NCBI RefSeq assembly: GCF_020524905.1
Contig: NZ_JAIVKI010000014.1
Coordinates: forward strand, 62,001-126,000
From: Microbulbifer variabilis
GTDB lineage: Bacteria; Pseudomonadota; Gammaproteobacteria; Pseudomonadales; Cellvibrionaceae
Direction of reading: 5' to 3'
Length of the DNA stretch: 64,000 bases
The position numbers and the translations under genes were made by a program. The notes under the pieces were generated by a model. That model was not told the origin of the DNA. It did not search any database and saw only the letters and a program-made list of their open reading frames with translations. Positions 9,981 to 19,900 of the stretch are shown here, piece by piece (position 1 is the stretch's first letter; each line of letters begins with the position of its first letter).

Positions 9981-10008
9981 TGAGGCAGAGACAAAGGCGC
10001 TACCCCGA

Positions 10009-10317
10009 TCACTTCTTAGGGGATTCCTCTCCCGATGGGTTTCTCTGCCCCACGCCTTTATCTGCCCCCATATGTTCAGGCACATCGGCAAAGACGTCCC
10101 CCTCAAATTCCATCATCTCACTACCACCGAGCATTTCGCCTTTCTTGACATTGCCTCTGGAAAAATCTTGCTCTATACCCTTACCCTGCTGATTCTGTGG
10201 CAGGGTTACCACGCTCGTAGAGGCAAAAGCCTCTCCTCCTACTGTAAGTCGCAGGCCCTCGATACCGAGGTAAGCTGCCATAACCAATATAACTGCGGGA
10301 GTAATAAGACTTTTCAT
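10009..10317 (-). CDS. Small membrane-anchored or exported protein, unknown function
   Basis: The start at 10317 (ATG preceded by GGGGCGGAA) gives 102 residues. The frame extends 14 codons further but without a better ribosome site. The N-terminus is MKSLITPAVILVMAAYLGIE, a single hydrophobic segment that may be an anchor or an uncleaved signal. The rest is hydrophilic, rich in Gly, Glu and Lys, and ends GEESPKK. No domain was recognised. It is isolated, convergent with yciK and divergent from the exported protein at 10582. Confidence 0.6.
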   Translation of the reverse strand: MKSLITPAVILVMAAYLGIEGLRLTVGGEAFASTSVVTLPQNQQGKGIEQDFSRGNVKKGEMLGGSEMMEFEGDVFADVPEHMGADKGVGQRNPSGEESPKK

Positions 10318-10581
10318 CGTTCCGCCCCTGGATAGTTTTTGTCTATAGTTTAAATCCAATCAATAGCCAAGCACTCGACAAACCCCTAAGACAAGTACCG
10401 CTATAGAAGATGAGCCAACCAAAACGCTCTAACAAGGTGGCAGATTAGCTCATCTTTATCGAGGCTATTTTTCCATGAGGGTTCCACTAAAAGCGTGCGG
10501 AGACGCACAAATCCAATTGTTCATTACCCACAGGTCCGGCAGAATAAAGCCCACAACCGGCAAATAACGCAATAAATAGTC

Positions 10582-11001
10582 ATGAATCGAATTTTTCTCA
10601 TCTCCCTATTAGCCATCCTCGCCCCCAGTGTTTACGCGGACTCCCTAGGAAAACAACTCAAAGAGTGCTCAGAAATTACATCCAATTCGAATCGTCTGGC
10701 TTGTTATGACAAGCTCAGTAACTCTCTTGAAGAACAAGCCGAGCAAGATTTCGGTCAAGAATACAAGCAAACTGTAGAAGCACCTGAGTCTATCGAAGCA
10801 AAAATCGCAGAGATTCAAGAGGGCGCCCACAATAAGAAAATTGTCACTCTGGAAAACGGCCAAATCTGGAAGCAGAATGATACGGGTCGCATATTCTGGA
10901 AGGCCGGTGACCTCGTTGTCGTAGAGCGCGCGATGTTTGGCTCTTTCTTTATGCAACCCATTGATGGCGGAAAGAAAATGCGGGTCAAGCGCCTGAAATA
11001 A
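10582..11001 (+). CDS. Exported protein of unknown function
   Basis: The protein has 139 residues, with a signal peptide MNRIFLISLLAILAPSVYA and probable cleavage after the AxA-like YA. The mature part starts with a helical segment having paired cysteines in KECSEI and RLACYDKL, a motif frequent in small periplasmic proteins. The C-terminal half (TLENGQIWKQNDT, then GGKKMRVKRLK) looks like a small beta domain, as in many conserved hypothetical exported proteins. No enzyme motif is seen. It stands alone. A short GC hairpin (11019-11035) follows but lacks a T-run. Confidence 0.75.
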   Translation: MNRIFLISLLAILAPSVYADSLGKQLKECSEITSNSNRLACYDKLSNSLEEQAEQDFGQEYKQTVEAPESIEAKIAEIQEGAHNKKIVTLENGQIWKQNDTGRIFWKAGDLVVVERAMFGSFFMQPIDGGKKMRVKRLK

Positions 11002-11187
11002 CTTACCCTTAGCAATCCGGGCGCTGTCTGCGCCCACTCATCCCCCCACGCAAAGACTTATCAGTCAGCCTTTATAGGTCGCAAAATTCAACTTTCATCT
11101 ATCGTTAAGGTGAAATGGGCGCCAAAGGGTGCCTGGAGAGACTGAACAAAACATATCGTTCACGCAGTCAACAGAAGGTTTAAGCAC

Positions 11188-12336
11188 TTGTCCCGAGAAA
11201 ATTTTTACTCAAGGGATGAAGACTGGCTGAAGGATACAGACAACGCCCTCTCCGATTCCTGCTCCAAAGCGGAAAATCGCGGCCAGACAGAAGATGCCGG
11301 GCCCGATATCGAAGAGATCCATTCAGTTGGGGAGCCTCTGAGCGAAAGCGGCAGCACCCCAATGCAGAGCTATCTCAAGCACCTATACAGGCTTGAATTG
11401 CTCACACCCGAAGAGGAGCACAGCACCACCTGCCTGTTGCGAGATCTCGAGGACACCCTAATCGAGAAACTGCAGCAATGTGGCACCGAGCTTGTACAGC
11501 TGCGCAGCGAAGGCGTAGAGCAGCGCGGCAGTACCGGCGCCTATGATCACGGCCTGATCATTGCTCACACCGAAAAATTGATGGCCCGCGACGAACTTAC
11601 CCGGAGGGAAAGAAGTAAGCTCGGCGGCCTTCTGCGGCGCTTCCAGGAACAGCGCAAGAAACTGATTCAGTGTAACCTGCGCCTGGTCATCGCCATTGCC
11701 AAGCGCTTCCGCAACCCTTCGGTACCTTTTATCGACCTGATTCAGGAGGGCAATGTCGGTTTGATGAAAGCCATAGAGCGCTTCAAACCGCAAATGGGCT
11801 ACCGCTTTTCCACCTATGCCTACTGGTGGATTCAACAGGAAATACAGCTGGCTATGCGTCGCAATGAGGATTTGGTGCGCCAGCCAGCCAATGTGCAGGA
11901 TGATTTGCGAACAATTTACCGTGCGATCGGCGAGATACGCGCCCTAGGTCAGCCCGCATCCGATGAGAATCTGGTGAAGCATACAGGGCTCGATCTCGAA
12001 CGCATCCAAAGCCTACTCAAGCTACCTGGCCCCACTGGCTCACTGGACGACCCTGTCGCAGACGACCAGAGCAGTACCCGCCTGGATTACGCTCCCGCCG
12101 ACGAGCTTTACAACACCGATGAGCTGGTTACCAATCAAGAGTTGGCAGAGCGGCTGCGTGAGGCTGTCAACCGTTTGCCGCCGCGGCAGCGAACCGTGCT
12201 AAACCTGCGCTATGGATTGATCTCAGATAGGGATTGTTCTTTCCGGGTTATCGGTGAGCAACTTGGACTCAGCCAGGAGCGCGCGCGCCAGCTGCACTCC
12301 GATGCAATCCGCCAACTGAAGCGACAGTGGCGATAA
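11188..12336 (+). CDS. Divergent group-2-like sigma-70 factor
   Basis: The 382-residue protein starts at TTG. No in-frame ATG lies between the upstream TGA (11143) and here, and AGAAGG sits ten bases before the TTG. Residues 1-55 are acidic and unconserved. Region 1.2 is about 57-95, and a nonconserved insert covers about 96-150. Region 2 is about 156-240 (NLRLVIAIAKRF, FIDLIQEGNVGLMKAIERF, FSTYAYWWIQQEIQ), region 3 about 245-280 and region 4 about 318-382 (LPPRQRTVLNLRYGL). It therefore has the full architecture of an RpoD/RpoS-type factor and not of an ECF factor. The promoter -10 recognition helix differs from RpoD and RpoS. The locus lacks nlpD, so calling it RpoS is not justified. Confidence 0.85.
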   Translation: MSRENFYSRDEDWLKDTDNALSDSCSKAENRGQTEDAGPDIEEIHSVGEPLSESGSTPMQSYLKHLYRLELLTPEEEHSTTCLLRDLEDTLIEKLQQCGTELVQLRSEGVEQRGSTGAYDHGLIIAHTEKLMARDELTRRERSKLGGLLRRFQEQRKKLIQCNLRLVIAIAKRFRNPSVPFIDLIQEGNVGLMKAIERFKPQMGYRFSTYAYWWIQQEIQLAMRRNEDLVRQPANVQDDLRTIYRAIGEIRALGQPASDENLVKHTGLDLERIQSLLKLPGPTGSLDDPVADDQSSTRLDYAPADELYNTDELVTNQELAERLREAVNRLPPRQRTVLNLRYGLISDRDCSFRVIGEQLGLSQERARQLHSDAIRQLKRQWR

Positions 12337-12515
12337 CTATCCAGGAACCGATAACAGCTTCATATCCTGGCATTGGGGGCTGATTTTCAGCCTCCAACCG
12401 ATCACCTCCGATCAAACAGGAGGAAGCCGGTGGCGGTCAGCGAGTACCTTGCTTGCCATCAATCACATTCCCACTAGTCTTAGTTACAGCTCTAGCAATT
12501 ATCCCCCTACAACCC

Positions 12516-13100
12516 ATGCGTAAATCTTCCACAAAGGCTGCGGGCGGAAACACAGCGCCAGGCTGTATACTTTTCTTCGCCTTGAATTTCCTCTATTCAC
12601 AGGCAGCTCTCGCTGAACAGGAAATTATTATCAGCGCCGGAAAGGGGCTGGGAAATGCCTTAATGCAGCGGGATTCTATTTCTGCCGCCAAGGTAGCCGG
12701 CGTGAACTACTCGTACCTACTCACCTCCTCCAATAACGCCAATAATTCATGGCAATGGTGGGGCCAGGGTAGCTACTCTCATATACGCCTGGAACATCTC
12801 AATGAAACCCAACAGCAAAACATCATAGAAATCAAACCGGTACTACGCTGGTATCCGCACAGCGAACCCTTAGGTGGATTTGGTGAAGCGGGAGTTGGCG
12901 CTTCTTACTTAAGCCAACGGGAATTCGGCGATATTCAGCTCAGCACCAAGATTAACTTTGCTCTGCATTTTGCCCTAGGTTATCGCTTTAGCAGTGGCCA
13001 TATTTTATCGCTACGCTATAGCCACTTCTCCAATGCCTACACAAACATCCCCAACCCCGGTTTCGACTTCGCTTCAATCAATGGGCATTTTAATTTCTAA
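12516..13100 (+). CDS. PagL-like lipid A 3-O-deacylase (acyloxyacyl hydrolase family)
   Basis: Starting at the ATG at 12516 gives 194 residues with a signal peptide ending SQAALA. A TTG at 12453 would extend it without improving the signal. The mature protein alternates hydrophobic residues as in a small eight-stranded outer-membrane barrel and ends in Phe. The C-terminal active-site segment is HFSNAYTNIPNPGFD, matching the PagL pattern H-x-S-N-A with the catalytic His (about 170) and Ser (about 172). The third catalytic position, normally Glu 14 residues after the His, is Asp here. PagL removes the 3-O acyl chain from lipid A. It is convergent with the glycosyltransferase downstream. Confidence 0.8.
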   Translation: MRKSSTKAAGGNTAPGCILFFALNFLYSQAALAEQEIIISAGKGLGNALMQRDSISAAKVAGVNYSYLLTSSNNANNSWQWWGQGSYSHIRLEHLNETQQQNIIEIKPVLRWYPHSEPLGGFGEAGVGASYLSQREFGDIQLSTKINFALHFALGYRFSSGHILSLRYSHFSNAYTNIPNPGFDFASINGHFNF

Positions 13101-13115
13101 TCCAACTCTGAGACG

Positions 13116-14234
13116 CTAGCAATCGCCGGTTAGAGAGACTGTACTCAGACTCCGGTAGATATTCACAGTCTTTTTAACGATATCTTCATGAAAAAAGCCG
13201 TGCAATTCCGCTTTATCCCGCTGCGCCATCAAAGCTAGGCCTAGATCACAAAGGGCTTGTGGGCTCCCCCGCTCGACCACACCTTGAGAAAAACAATGCG
13301 TCAGCACTTCTCCAGCACAGGTATCTTTATAAGCAACTACCGCACACCCCATCGCCAAAGCCTGCATCGCATTTTGGCCTTTAGGCTCTTCCGGGTCGGC
13401 GAGGCAAAAAGCTAACTGGGAGGAAGCATAGAGTTCCCGTAAATCTTTTCTATCTCCCAGAAACAGCACACTCCCCTCAAGCCCCAGCTCTTGGGCTAAC
13501 TGTTCCAGCTTGCGTACATAGCTTAAATCGCCACCCTTCGGTACCCCTACCACCAGCCCCAATAAGTCTTCCCGGCTCTCCTTAGCCTGCGCCAAAGCCT
13601 GTAAAAAGGTTCTCAGCTCCCCTTTCTCTGACAGGGAACCCGAATACAACCACCAATTTTTACCTTCCAGTTGCGGGTAGCTATTCAAGAAGCGTAAATG
13701 CCATTGGCTCGATACCGGTTTACTGCGGTCAAACTCCCGGGAATTAATGCCCCAATACACAACATGGGCTGAGTCAGCCAACTTTTCCCCAAAATGTTGC
13801 TGCAAATGATTTGCGATCCCCCTGGATGCTGCAATGACAGATTGCCCAGAAACCAATCCAGCATCCCGTCGGCCAGGTGAAAAATACTGATCGACATGGG
13901 TAATCAAAATGGGACGTGTGTCGACATTCATGCCCCGCCAAGCCCGCCAAACCAGCTGGGCAGTCAAGCGCCCGTGAACATGAATCACATCGGCATTTAA
14001 ACTTTGCAGGACATTACGCAAACGGCGTGAAAAGGCCATAGCCAGAAAAGGCTTCTTATTCAAAGATAATCGGATATGCTGAATGTCATGCAACTCTAAA
14101 CGGTTTACCAGTGCTCCCCCAGCAGAAATCACTATGGGTTTAACGCCCTGCCGGGCCAGTTCCTGAATAAATTCCAGCGCGGCCTTACCTACCTCTCCAG
14201 GCTCCAACTCAGGCCAGACTTGTACGATTCTCAA
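13116..14234 (-). CDS. GT4-family glycosyltransferase, probably lipopolysaccharide-related
   Basis: The 372-residue protein starts at TTG (14234). The resulting N-terminus MRIVQVWPELEPGEVGKAAL matches the usual start of this family (MKILQ-type, then a GGVE-like loop), and TAGG lies a few bases upstream. The GT-B fold shows a donor-domain sugar-nucleotide site near GSLSEKGELRTFLQAL and the acidic segment DPEEPKGQNAMQALAMG, the place of the E-x7-E motif. No membrane segment is present, so it acts on the cytoplasmic face. Proximity to the PagL-like gene suggests an envelope role, but the two genes converge and are not cotranscribed. Confidence 0.82.
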   Translation of the reverse strand: MRIVQVWPELEPGEVGKAALEFIQELARQGVKPIVISAGGALVNRLELHDIQHIRLSLNKKPFLAMAFSRRLRNVLQSLNADVIHVHGRLTAQLVWRAWRGMNVDTRPILITHVDQYFSPGRRDAGLVSGQSVIAASRGIANHLQQHFGEKLADSAHVVYWGINSREFDRSKPVSSQWHLRFLNSYPQLEGKNWWLYSGSLSEKGELRTFLQALAQAKESREDLLGLVVGVPKGGDLSYVRKLEQLAQELGLEGSVLFLGDRKDLRELYASSQLAFCLADPEEPKGQNAMQALAMGCAVVAYKDTCAGEVLTHCFSQGVVERGSPQALCDLGLALMAQRDKAELHGFFHEDIVKKTVNIYRSLSTVSLTGDC

Positions 14235-14420
14235 AATACCTACCGCAAAAATGGAACAAAGGCGGTATTTTGACCCTCACAGAAATAATTTCCCAGTAGA
14301 TTCCACACAACTTTGCAACAAACCCCTCTGGCCCGTCCAATTTGCCAACACAGCCCCCCAGTATGAGATGGGCTTCGCGAGTGCTAACATGACTCGCCTC
14401 AACACCTTCAGGGAAAAGTA

Positions 14421-15311
14421 ATGTTCCAGCGCTATTTCACACAGTCGATCGCTCTTATTCTTATTTTGTTTGTTGGTACTGCCACCGCAGCTGAAACAAA
14501 CCACGGTATTTTCTGGAAAGCCACCAAGGAGGATAAAACGGTCTACCTGCTGGGCTCTATCCACTTGGCAACGGAAGATTTTTATCCGATGCGCTCCCAA
14601 ATAGAGCGCGCCTATGCCAACAGCGATGCTATTGCCGTTGAAGCCGATGTCCTCGCCGCCGAAAGTGACATAATGGTGCAACAGAAAATTATGATGGAAT
14701 CGGTCTATCAAGGAGAGCGCAGTCTGCGTGACGACCTGCCAGCAGATTTGTATAAGAGACTGCAAGCGTGGATGCATAAACGCAACATGCCGGAAGCCAT
14801 GTTTATTCGCCAGCGCCCGGCTATCGCTATGATTTCCATGGGCATGATCGAAATGCAGGCTCAGGGTCTCAATCCTGAATTGGGTATTGACCGTCACTTT
14901 CTCACCAAAGCCAAAAAAGATGGCAAACCAGTAGTGGAACTCGAAGGTGTCGTTCAGCAATTCCAGCTTTTGAACGGCTTAGATAATCCTGCCCTATTAC
15001 TCCAGCAGACGTTAGAACAACTGGAAGATATTTCCACCTTCCTACCTCAACTCACCAATGCCTGGAAAGCCGGGGATCACGATGCCCTCAACCGTCTGAT
15101 AATACTCGATGGTCTTGAGGAAAATCCCGAATATAAGCCCCTTTACGACAAGCTATTTTTTCAGCGCAATAAGAATATGGCCAATAAAATTGTATCCAAA
15201 GCGCCGAAATATGACTCACTGTTTGTGGTTGTCGGCGCCGGTCACTTGGTGGGACAAGGCAGTATTGCAGAGCTGATGGAACAAAAAGGCTATAACCTGG
15301 AGCGCATTTAA
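14421..15311 (+). CDS. TraB/GumN-family protein
   Basis: The 296-residue exported protein has a signal peptide MFQRYFTQSIALILILFVGTA-x-A. The mature part carries the two conserved GxxH motifs of the TraB/GumN family: LLGSIHLA near residue 45 and VGAGHLVGQGS near the C-terminus. These are proposed metal or catalytic sites of a Tiki-like protease fold. A conserved arginine-rich centre (FIRQRPAIA, then GIDRHFLTKAK) also fits. The bacterial role is poorly defined, and Tiki relatives are metalloproteases. The gene is monocistronic and is followed by a 250-base gap before the porin. Confidence 0.88.
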   Translation: MFQRYFTQSIALILILFVGTATAAETNHGIFWKATKEDKTVYLLGSIHLATEDFYPMRSQIERAYANSDAIAVEADVLAAESDIMVQQKIMMESVYQGERSLRDDLPADLYKRLQAWMHKRNMPEAMFIRQRPAIAMISMGMIEMQAQGLNPELGIDRHFLTKAKKDGKPVVELEGVVQQFQLLNGLDNPALLLQQTLEQLEDISTFLPQLTNAWKAGDHDALNRLIILDGLEENPEYKPLYDKLFFQRNKNMANKIVSKAPKYDSLFVVVGAGHLVGQGSIAELMEQKGYNLERI

Positions 15312-15563
15312 TTTTTTCCAGGCAGCGTAATCAATAAGTTGAATATTTTTATCCTTTTGCCCGCGAAATATTGGCGCAGACATAAATAGTTGTCGGTGTT
15401 TCACGGGCTTACCAAATATCGCCTGCACTTCGCACGTTCAAAGCAAGCGCGCTTTTACCCACAAAAAAGCTGAATCGGCGAAAAACCGATTAATCGTCAT
15501 ACTCACTTGCTAAACTGCAACAACACGCCGCAGTAGTCACTGCAGTTTTCCAGGGAGTATCCC

Positions 15564-16874
15564 ATGAAACGCTACGGCCTACTTTGCGCCCTAGCCTGTG
15601 CACTTGCCGCATCCCCCGCCACAGCCGATAAGGCCAAAACAGAAGGTGGGCTCAAAATTACATCTGACGATGGCAATTTTTCCGCTGAGCTCGGCGGTCG
15701 AATCCATTTTGACACCTACTTTTTTGATAAAGACGACAACTACTTTGACAGTTTCTTCATAGATGATGAATTTGAAGAGCCGGTAAACACCACGGATTTT
15801 CGTCGAGTACGTCTGGCAATGAAGGGAAAACTCTGGAAGTGGGAATACAAGCTGGAAAGGGATTTCGCCTCAGCCGGAACTGGGGGGCTTAGAGATGTAT
15901 TTCTGGCCACTGAAATTTTCGACGGCAAACTTCGCATTGGTAACTTCAAACCCAGCCGCTCTATTAATGAGCTAACCAGCTCCAATGATATCACCATGAT
16001 GGAAAGATCCTTCGCCACTGCCGCCGGTATTTTCGCCGACCGTGGCCGACAACAAGGGATTGGCTGGAACACCCACTGGTGCTGCCATACATTTGGTATC
16101 GATCTCTTTAACCTGCGCAATCCCGGTGACCCACGCAATGAAGGCATAGGAAGCGCAGCCCGGCTAACCTGGGCCCCAATTAACGAGCCCATCAGCACCC
16201 TGCACCTCGGCACCTATTTAAGTTATGAAGATGCCAATGAGGACACCTTAGCCCGTGAGGCCCTGGTTGAGTATGCCGGTCGTCGTGGCCCGGAGCAGCT
16301 GGTTGCTTTAAGCCCCGGCGGCGGAGAATTTTTCTTTGGAGATTTTGGCGATGATGAGTTTTATCAAGGTGACCCAGGTGGAGATGTGTGGATTTTTGGG
16401 CTGGAATTAGCCGGTACTTACGGACCTTTTTACGCTCAATCAGAATACGCTTTTGGCAATTTTTCTGGGGATCTCTATCTATCAGAGCTCACCTTCCAGG
16501 ATTTCTTTGGCGCACCACCCAGTTTTTTTTGCGATCCATTTACCGGCTGTTTCATCGGCGATCAAGATGTGCGCACCTGGTATATCACCGGCAGCTGGGC
16601 GATCACCGGGCAACATAAACCCTACGACGATAAAATAGGCGTCTTTAAATCCATCAAACCCACCCCACCGGAAGGCGCTTTCGAAGTAACCGCACGTTAC
16701 GACGCCATTGAAAATAAGGATATTCCCGGCATGAGGGTTAGCAACTTTGTTTTTGGATTTAATTATTATTTCAATCCCAAGGTGCGCTTAATGATGAATA
16801 TAACACTTGGGGATGATGATTTTACCGGTGATCAAACCAAACAGTTCGCTGTTCGAATGCAGGGATACTGGTAA
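15564..16874 (+). CDS. Porin of the phosphate-selective OprO/OprP family
   Basis: The 436-residue outer-membrane protein has a signal peptide ending SPATA. The mature start (GGLKITSDDGNFSAELGGRI) and the region with DFRRVRLAMKGKLWKWEYKL are hallmarks of the OprP/OprO porin family. Alternating beta strands run to a C-terminal aromatic (MQGYW). A Cys pair in HWCCHTF and another in CDPFTGCF are unusual for porins and may form extracellular-loop disulfides. Phosphate or pyrophosphate selectivity cannot be read from sequence alone, and many family members are general anion or nutrient porins. The ribosome site CAGGGAG precedes the ATG. A strong hairpin closes the gene. Confidence 0.85.
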   Translation: MKRYGLLCALACALAASPATADKAKTEGGLKITSDDGNFSAELGGRIHFDTYFFDKDDNYFDSFFIDDEFEEPVNTTDFRRVRLAMKGKLWKWEYKLERDFASAGTGGLRDVFLATEIFDGKLRIGNFKPSRSINELTSSNDITMMERSFATAAGIFADRGRQQGIGWNTHWCCHTFGIDLFNLRNPGDPRNEGIGSAARLTWAPINEPISTLHLGTYLSYEDANEDTLAREALVEYAGRRGPEQLVALSPGGGEFFFGDFGDDEFYQGDPGGDVWIFGLELAGTYGPFYAQSEYAFGNFSGDLYLSELTFQDFFGAPPSFFCDPFTGCFIGDQDVRTWYITGSWAITGQHKPYDDKIGVFKSIKPTPPEGAFEVTARYDAIENKDIPGMRVSNFVFGFNYYFNPKVRLMMNITLGDDDFTGDQTKQFAVRMQGYW

Positions 16875-16878
16875 GAGA

Positions 16879-16909
16879 AATAGCCCCGGTTGGAACCCCC
16901 GGGGCTATT
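16879..16909. terminator. Bidirectional hairpin between porin and indolepyruvate oxidoreductase genes
   Basis: Perfect 11-base arms AATAGCCCCGG and CCGGGGCTATT lie between two convergent genes. The T-tracts are short on both sides. Confidence 0.8.
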
Positions 16910-16927
16910 GCTATTAAGGAGAGAGTG

Positions 16928-19900
16928 TTAACCCACCTGCTGGGCTTTAGTGGGATCGAAAATCTCAACCTCACTGGCCTGACCAGCATTTCGGGTAGGA
17001 TTTTCGAAGCGGCTTAGCGCCAGCTCTCTCTGCCGTTGGGCTTCCAGCAAGCTGGCCTCTTTGATGTGCCCATAGCCTTTAATAACCTCTGGATAGCTGA
17101 GCAGTTCAACAGCCGCCTGGTGGTTTTGCGCATTCAACTCACCCACCACTTTTTCAACCAGCTGCTCGTACTCAGTAATCAAGGCCCGCTCCAAGCGGCG
17201 CTCAGCGGTATAGTCGAAAATGTCCAGGGCCGTACCGCGCAAGAACTTCAGCTTGGCCAAGACTCCAAACGCTTTATACATCCAACCGCCAAATTTCATC
17301 TTGCGCGGGCGCCCCAGCACCTTGTCGAAACGGGCCAGTAGGGGTGGAGCCAGATTGAATTCGAGAACAAAATCGCCGCTGAAATTTTCCTGCAGAGACT
17401 GGGTAAAGCGTCCATCCGTGTAAAGGCGCGCTACCTCATACTCGTCCTTGTAAGCGAGCAGCTTGGCATAATTGCGCGCGACCACCTCGGCAAGCGCCTG
17501 ACTCGCCGGTGAATTAAGGATTTCTGCCGCTTTGACCTTATCTACCAAAGTCTGATAACGCTTGGCCAACGCCTCATTTTGATAGCCGGTCAGGTGTTCA
17601 ATCCGATGGGCAACAATCTCATCCAATCCTTTGGGCAACACGGCGGGCGCGCGGTCATGTGCAAGAAGCCGGTTTAGAATCTTGCGATCTGCTGCTGCCA
17701 GGCGCCCGGCAGCAAATCCCTGCAGGTTGCCCTCAACCGCCACGCCATTCAGCTCAATAGCCTGTAACAGCGACGCCTGGGAGAGTGGCAGAAGGCCTTT
17801 TTGCCAGGCAAAACCCAACATAAATATATTGGCCGCCAGGGTATCTCCCAGTGCAGACTTGGTCAGACGATGGGCATCAATGGAATCCAACTCGCTGACC
17901 GCACTGCTCAGAGTATCGAGGACTGCCTGTGGAGAGTGGGCATCCTCACGGCCCAAAACGGTGGCAGCGGTGGGACTCAGGTGAGTATTCACCACAGCAC
18001 GGCTATGGGTTTCATCCAGTTTGGCCAGGCAAGCGGCGAGGTTTCCGGCGGCAATCAAGTCGCAGGCCATCAGTGCATCGGCACGACCATCCGAGATACG
18101 TACAGCCTGCAACGCTTCGGGCTGGGCGGCAAATCGGATATGGGAATACACCGCACCGCCTTTTTGCGCGAGGCCGGTCTGATCCAAGGTACTGCAGGCT
18201 TTGCCCTCAATATGCGCTGCCATCGCCAACAGCGCTCCGATGGTCACCACACCGGTGCCACCTACTCCGGTTACTAGGAAGTTATAGGGCTCACCAAGGC
18301 CTGGTAGCTGTGGCACAGGCAGCTTATCGGCCTCTGTACGCAATACATCACCAACACCCGCACCCTTGGCCAAGCGCCCACCCTTTACGGTAACAAACGA
18401 AGGGCAAAAACCATTGATACAGGACAGATCCTGGTTGCAGCCGGTCTGGTTGACGCGGCGCTTGTCCCCCAAAGCCGTGGAAACCTTTTCCACGGCAATA
18501 CAGCTGGACTGTTGCACACAATCGCCACAGCCTTCACACACCAATTCATTGATAAAGGGGCGCCCCTCAGCCTGGGGCAGCAGGCCGCGTTTACGCTTGC
18601 GTCGCAGCTCAGTGGCGCAAGTCTGGTCGTAAATAATAACCGTACACCCTTCCACATCACGCAATTCTTCCATCACCGCCGGCATATAGTCCCGATGGCG
18701 AATCTCGACTTCGGAAGGGAAGCTCAGAGCCCCCTGGTATTTATCTGGATTGTCCATCACCAGAACGACTTTCTGCACACCCTCTGCCAGTACCTGGCGG
18801 CAGATCATATCCGGTGCCAACTCTCCATCGTGGGGCTGACCACCCGTCATGGCGACGGCGTCGTTGAACAGGATTTTGTAGGTGATATTTACCCTAGCGG
18901 CAACAGAGGCGCGAATGGCGAGAATTCCCGAATGGAAATAGGTGCCATCCCCCAGATTCACAAACACATGCTTTTCGTCAGTGAAGGGCGCCTGCCCTAC
19001 CCAGTTAACCCCCTCAGCCCCCATTTGCGTAAAGGTGAATGTCTCGCGATCCAACCACTGGGCCATATAGTGACAGCCGATTCCGGCAAGCGCGCGACTA
19101 CCCTCCGGCACCTTGGTGGAACGGTTGTGGGGGCAGCCGGCACAAAACATGGGGAGGCGTGACACACTGGAACCCGCCTGTTGTGCGATACGTTGCGCCA
19201 GGGCGTTGAGGCGCATTAAGCGGTGTTGCCCGCGCTCACCCAGTTGATCTTGATCCAAAATCAGACCCAGCACCTGGGAAATGATGGCCGGAGATAACTC
19301 TCCATAGGCAGGCATTAACGGCTGGTCGTTTTCATCCACTTTACCGAGGATACGCGGAAAGTTGGGGTCCTTGAGGTGGACGTTGTACAGCTCTTCTTTC
19401 AGCTGTACCTCCATCAGGCTGCGCTTTTCCTCCAGCACCAGCAGGGTCTCCAGGCCCCGGGCAAATTTTTGGATACCGGGCACATCCAGGGGATAGGTCA
19501 TCCCCACCTTGAGGATACGGATGCCCAGCTGTCGGGCTTTTTCCTCAGTAATGCCCATGTCCTCGAAGGCCTGCATCAAGTCCAGGTGAGCCTTGCCGGT
19601 AGTGACAATACCAAGACTGGCCTCTGGATTTTCCAGCACTACCTGGTTCAGTTTGTTGGCACGGGCAAATGCCAGAGCTGCCGGGCGCTTGTAGCGCCAC
19701 AAGCGCTCCTCCTGTTCGAGGGGATTGTCCTGTTTGCGGATATTGAGCCCACCTTCAGGGCGCTCGATGTCGGGGTAGCTGAACTGCACTCGCTGTGGAT
19801 CAACTTCCACCGTAGCGGAGCTATCCATATTTTCTGCCAGGGTGATCATCGCCACCCAACAGCCACTAAAGCGGGACAGCTCCAGGCCATAATGACCGTA

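Noticed and set aside
11188..12336. Calling the sigma factor RpoS
   Set aside because: The -10 recognition helix and the insert differ from RpoS, and nlpD is not adjacent.
14277..14960. 227-residue minus-strand frame
   Set aside because: Covers the 5' half of the TraB/GumN gene in antisense and has no recognisable start context.
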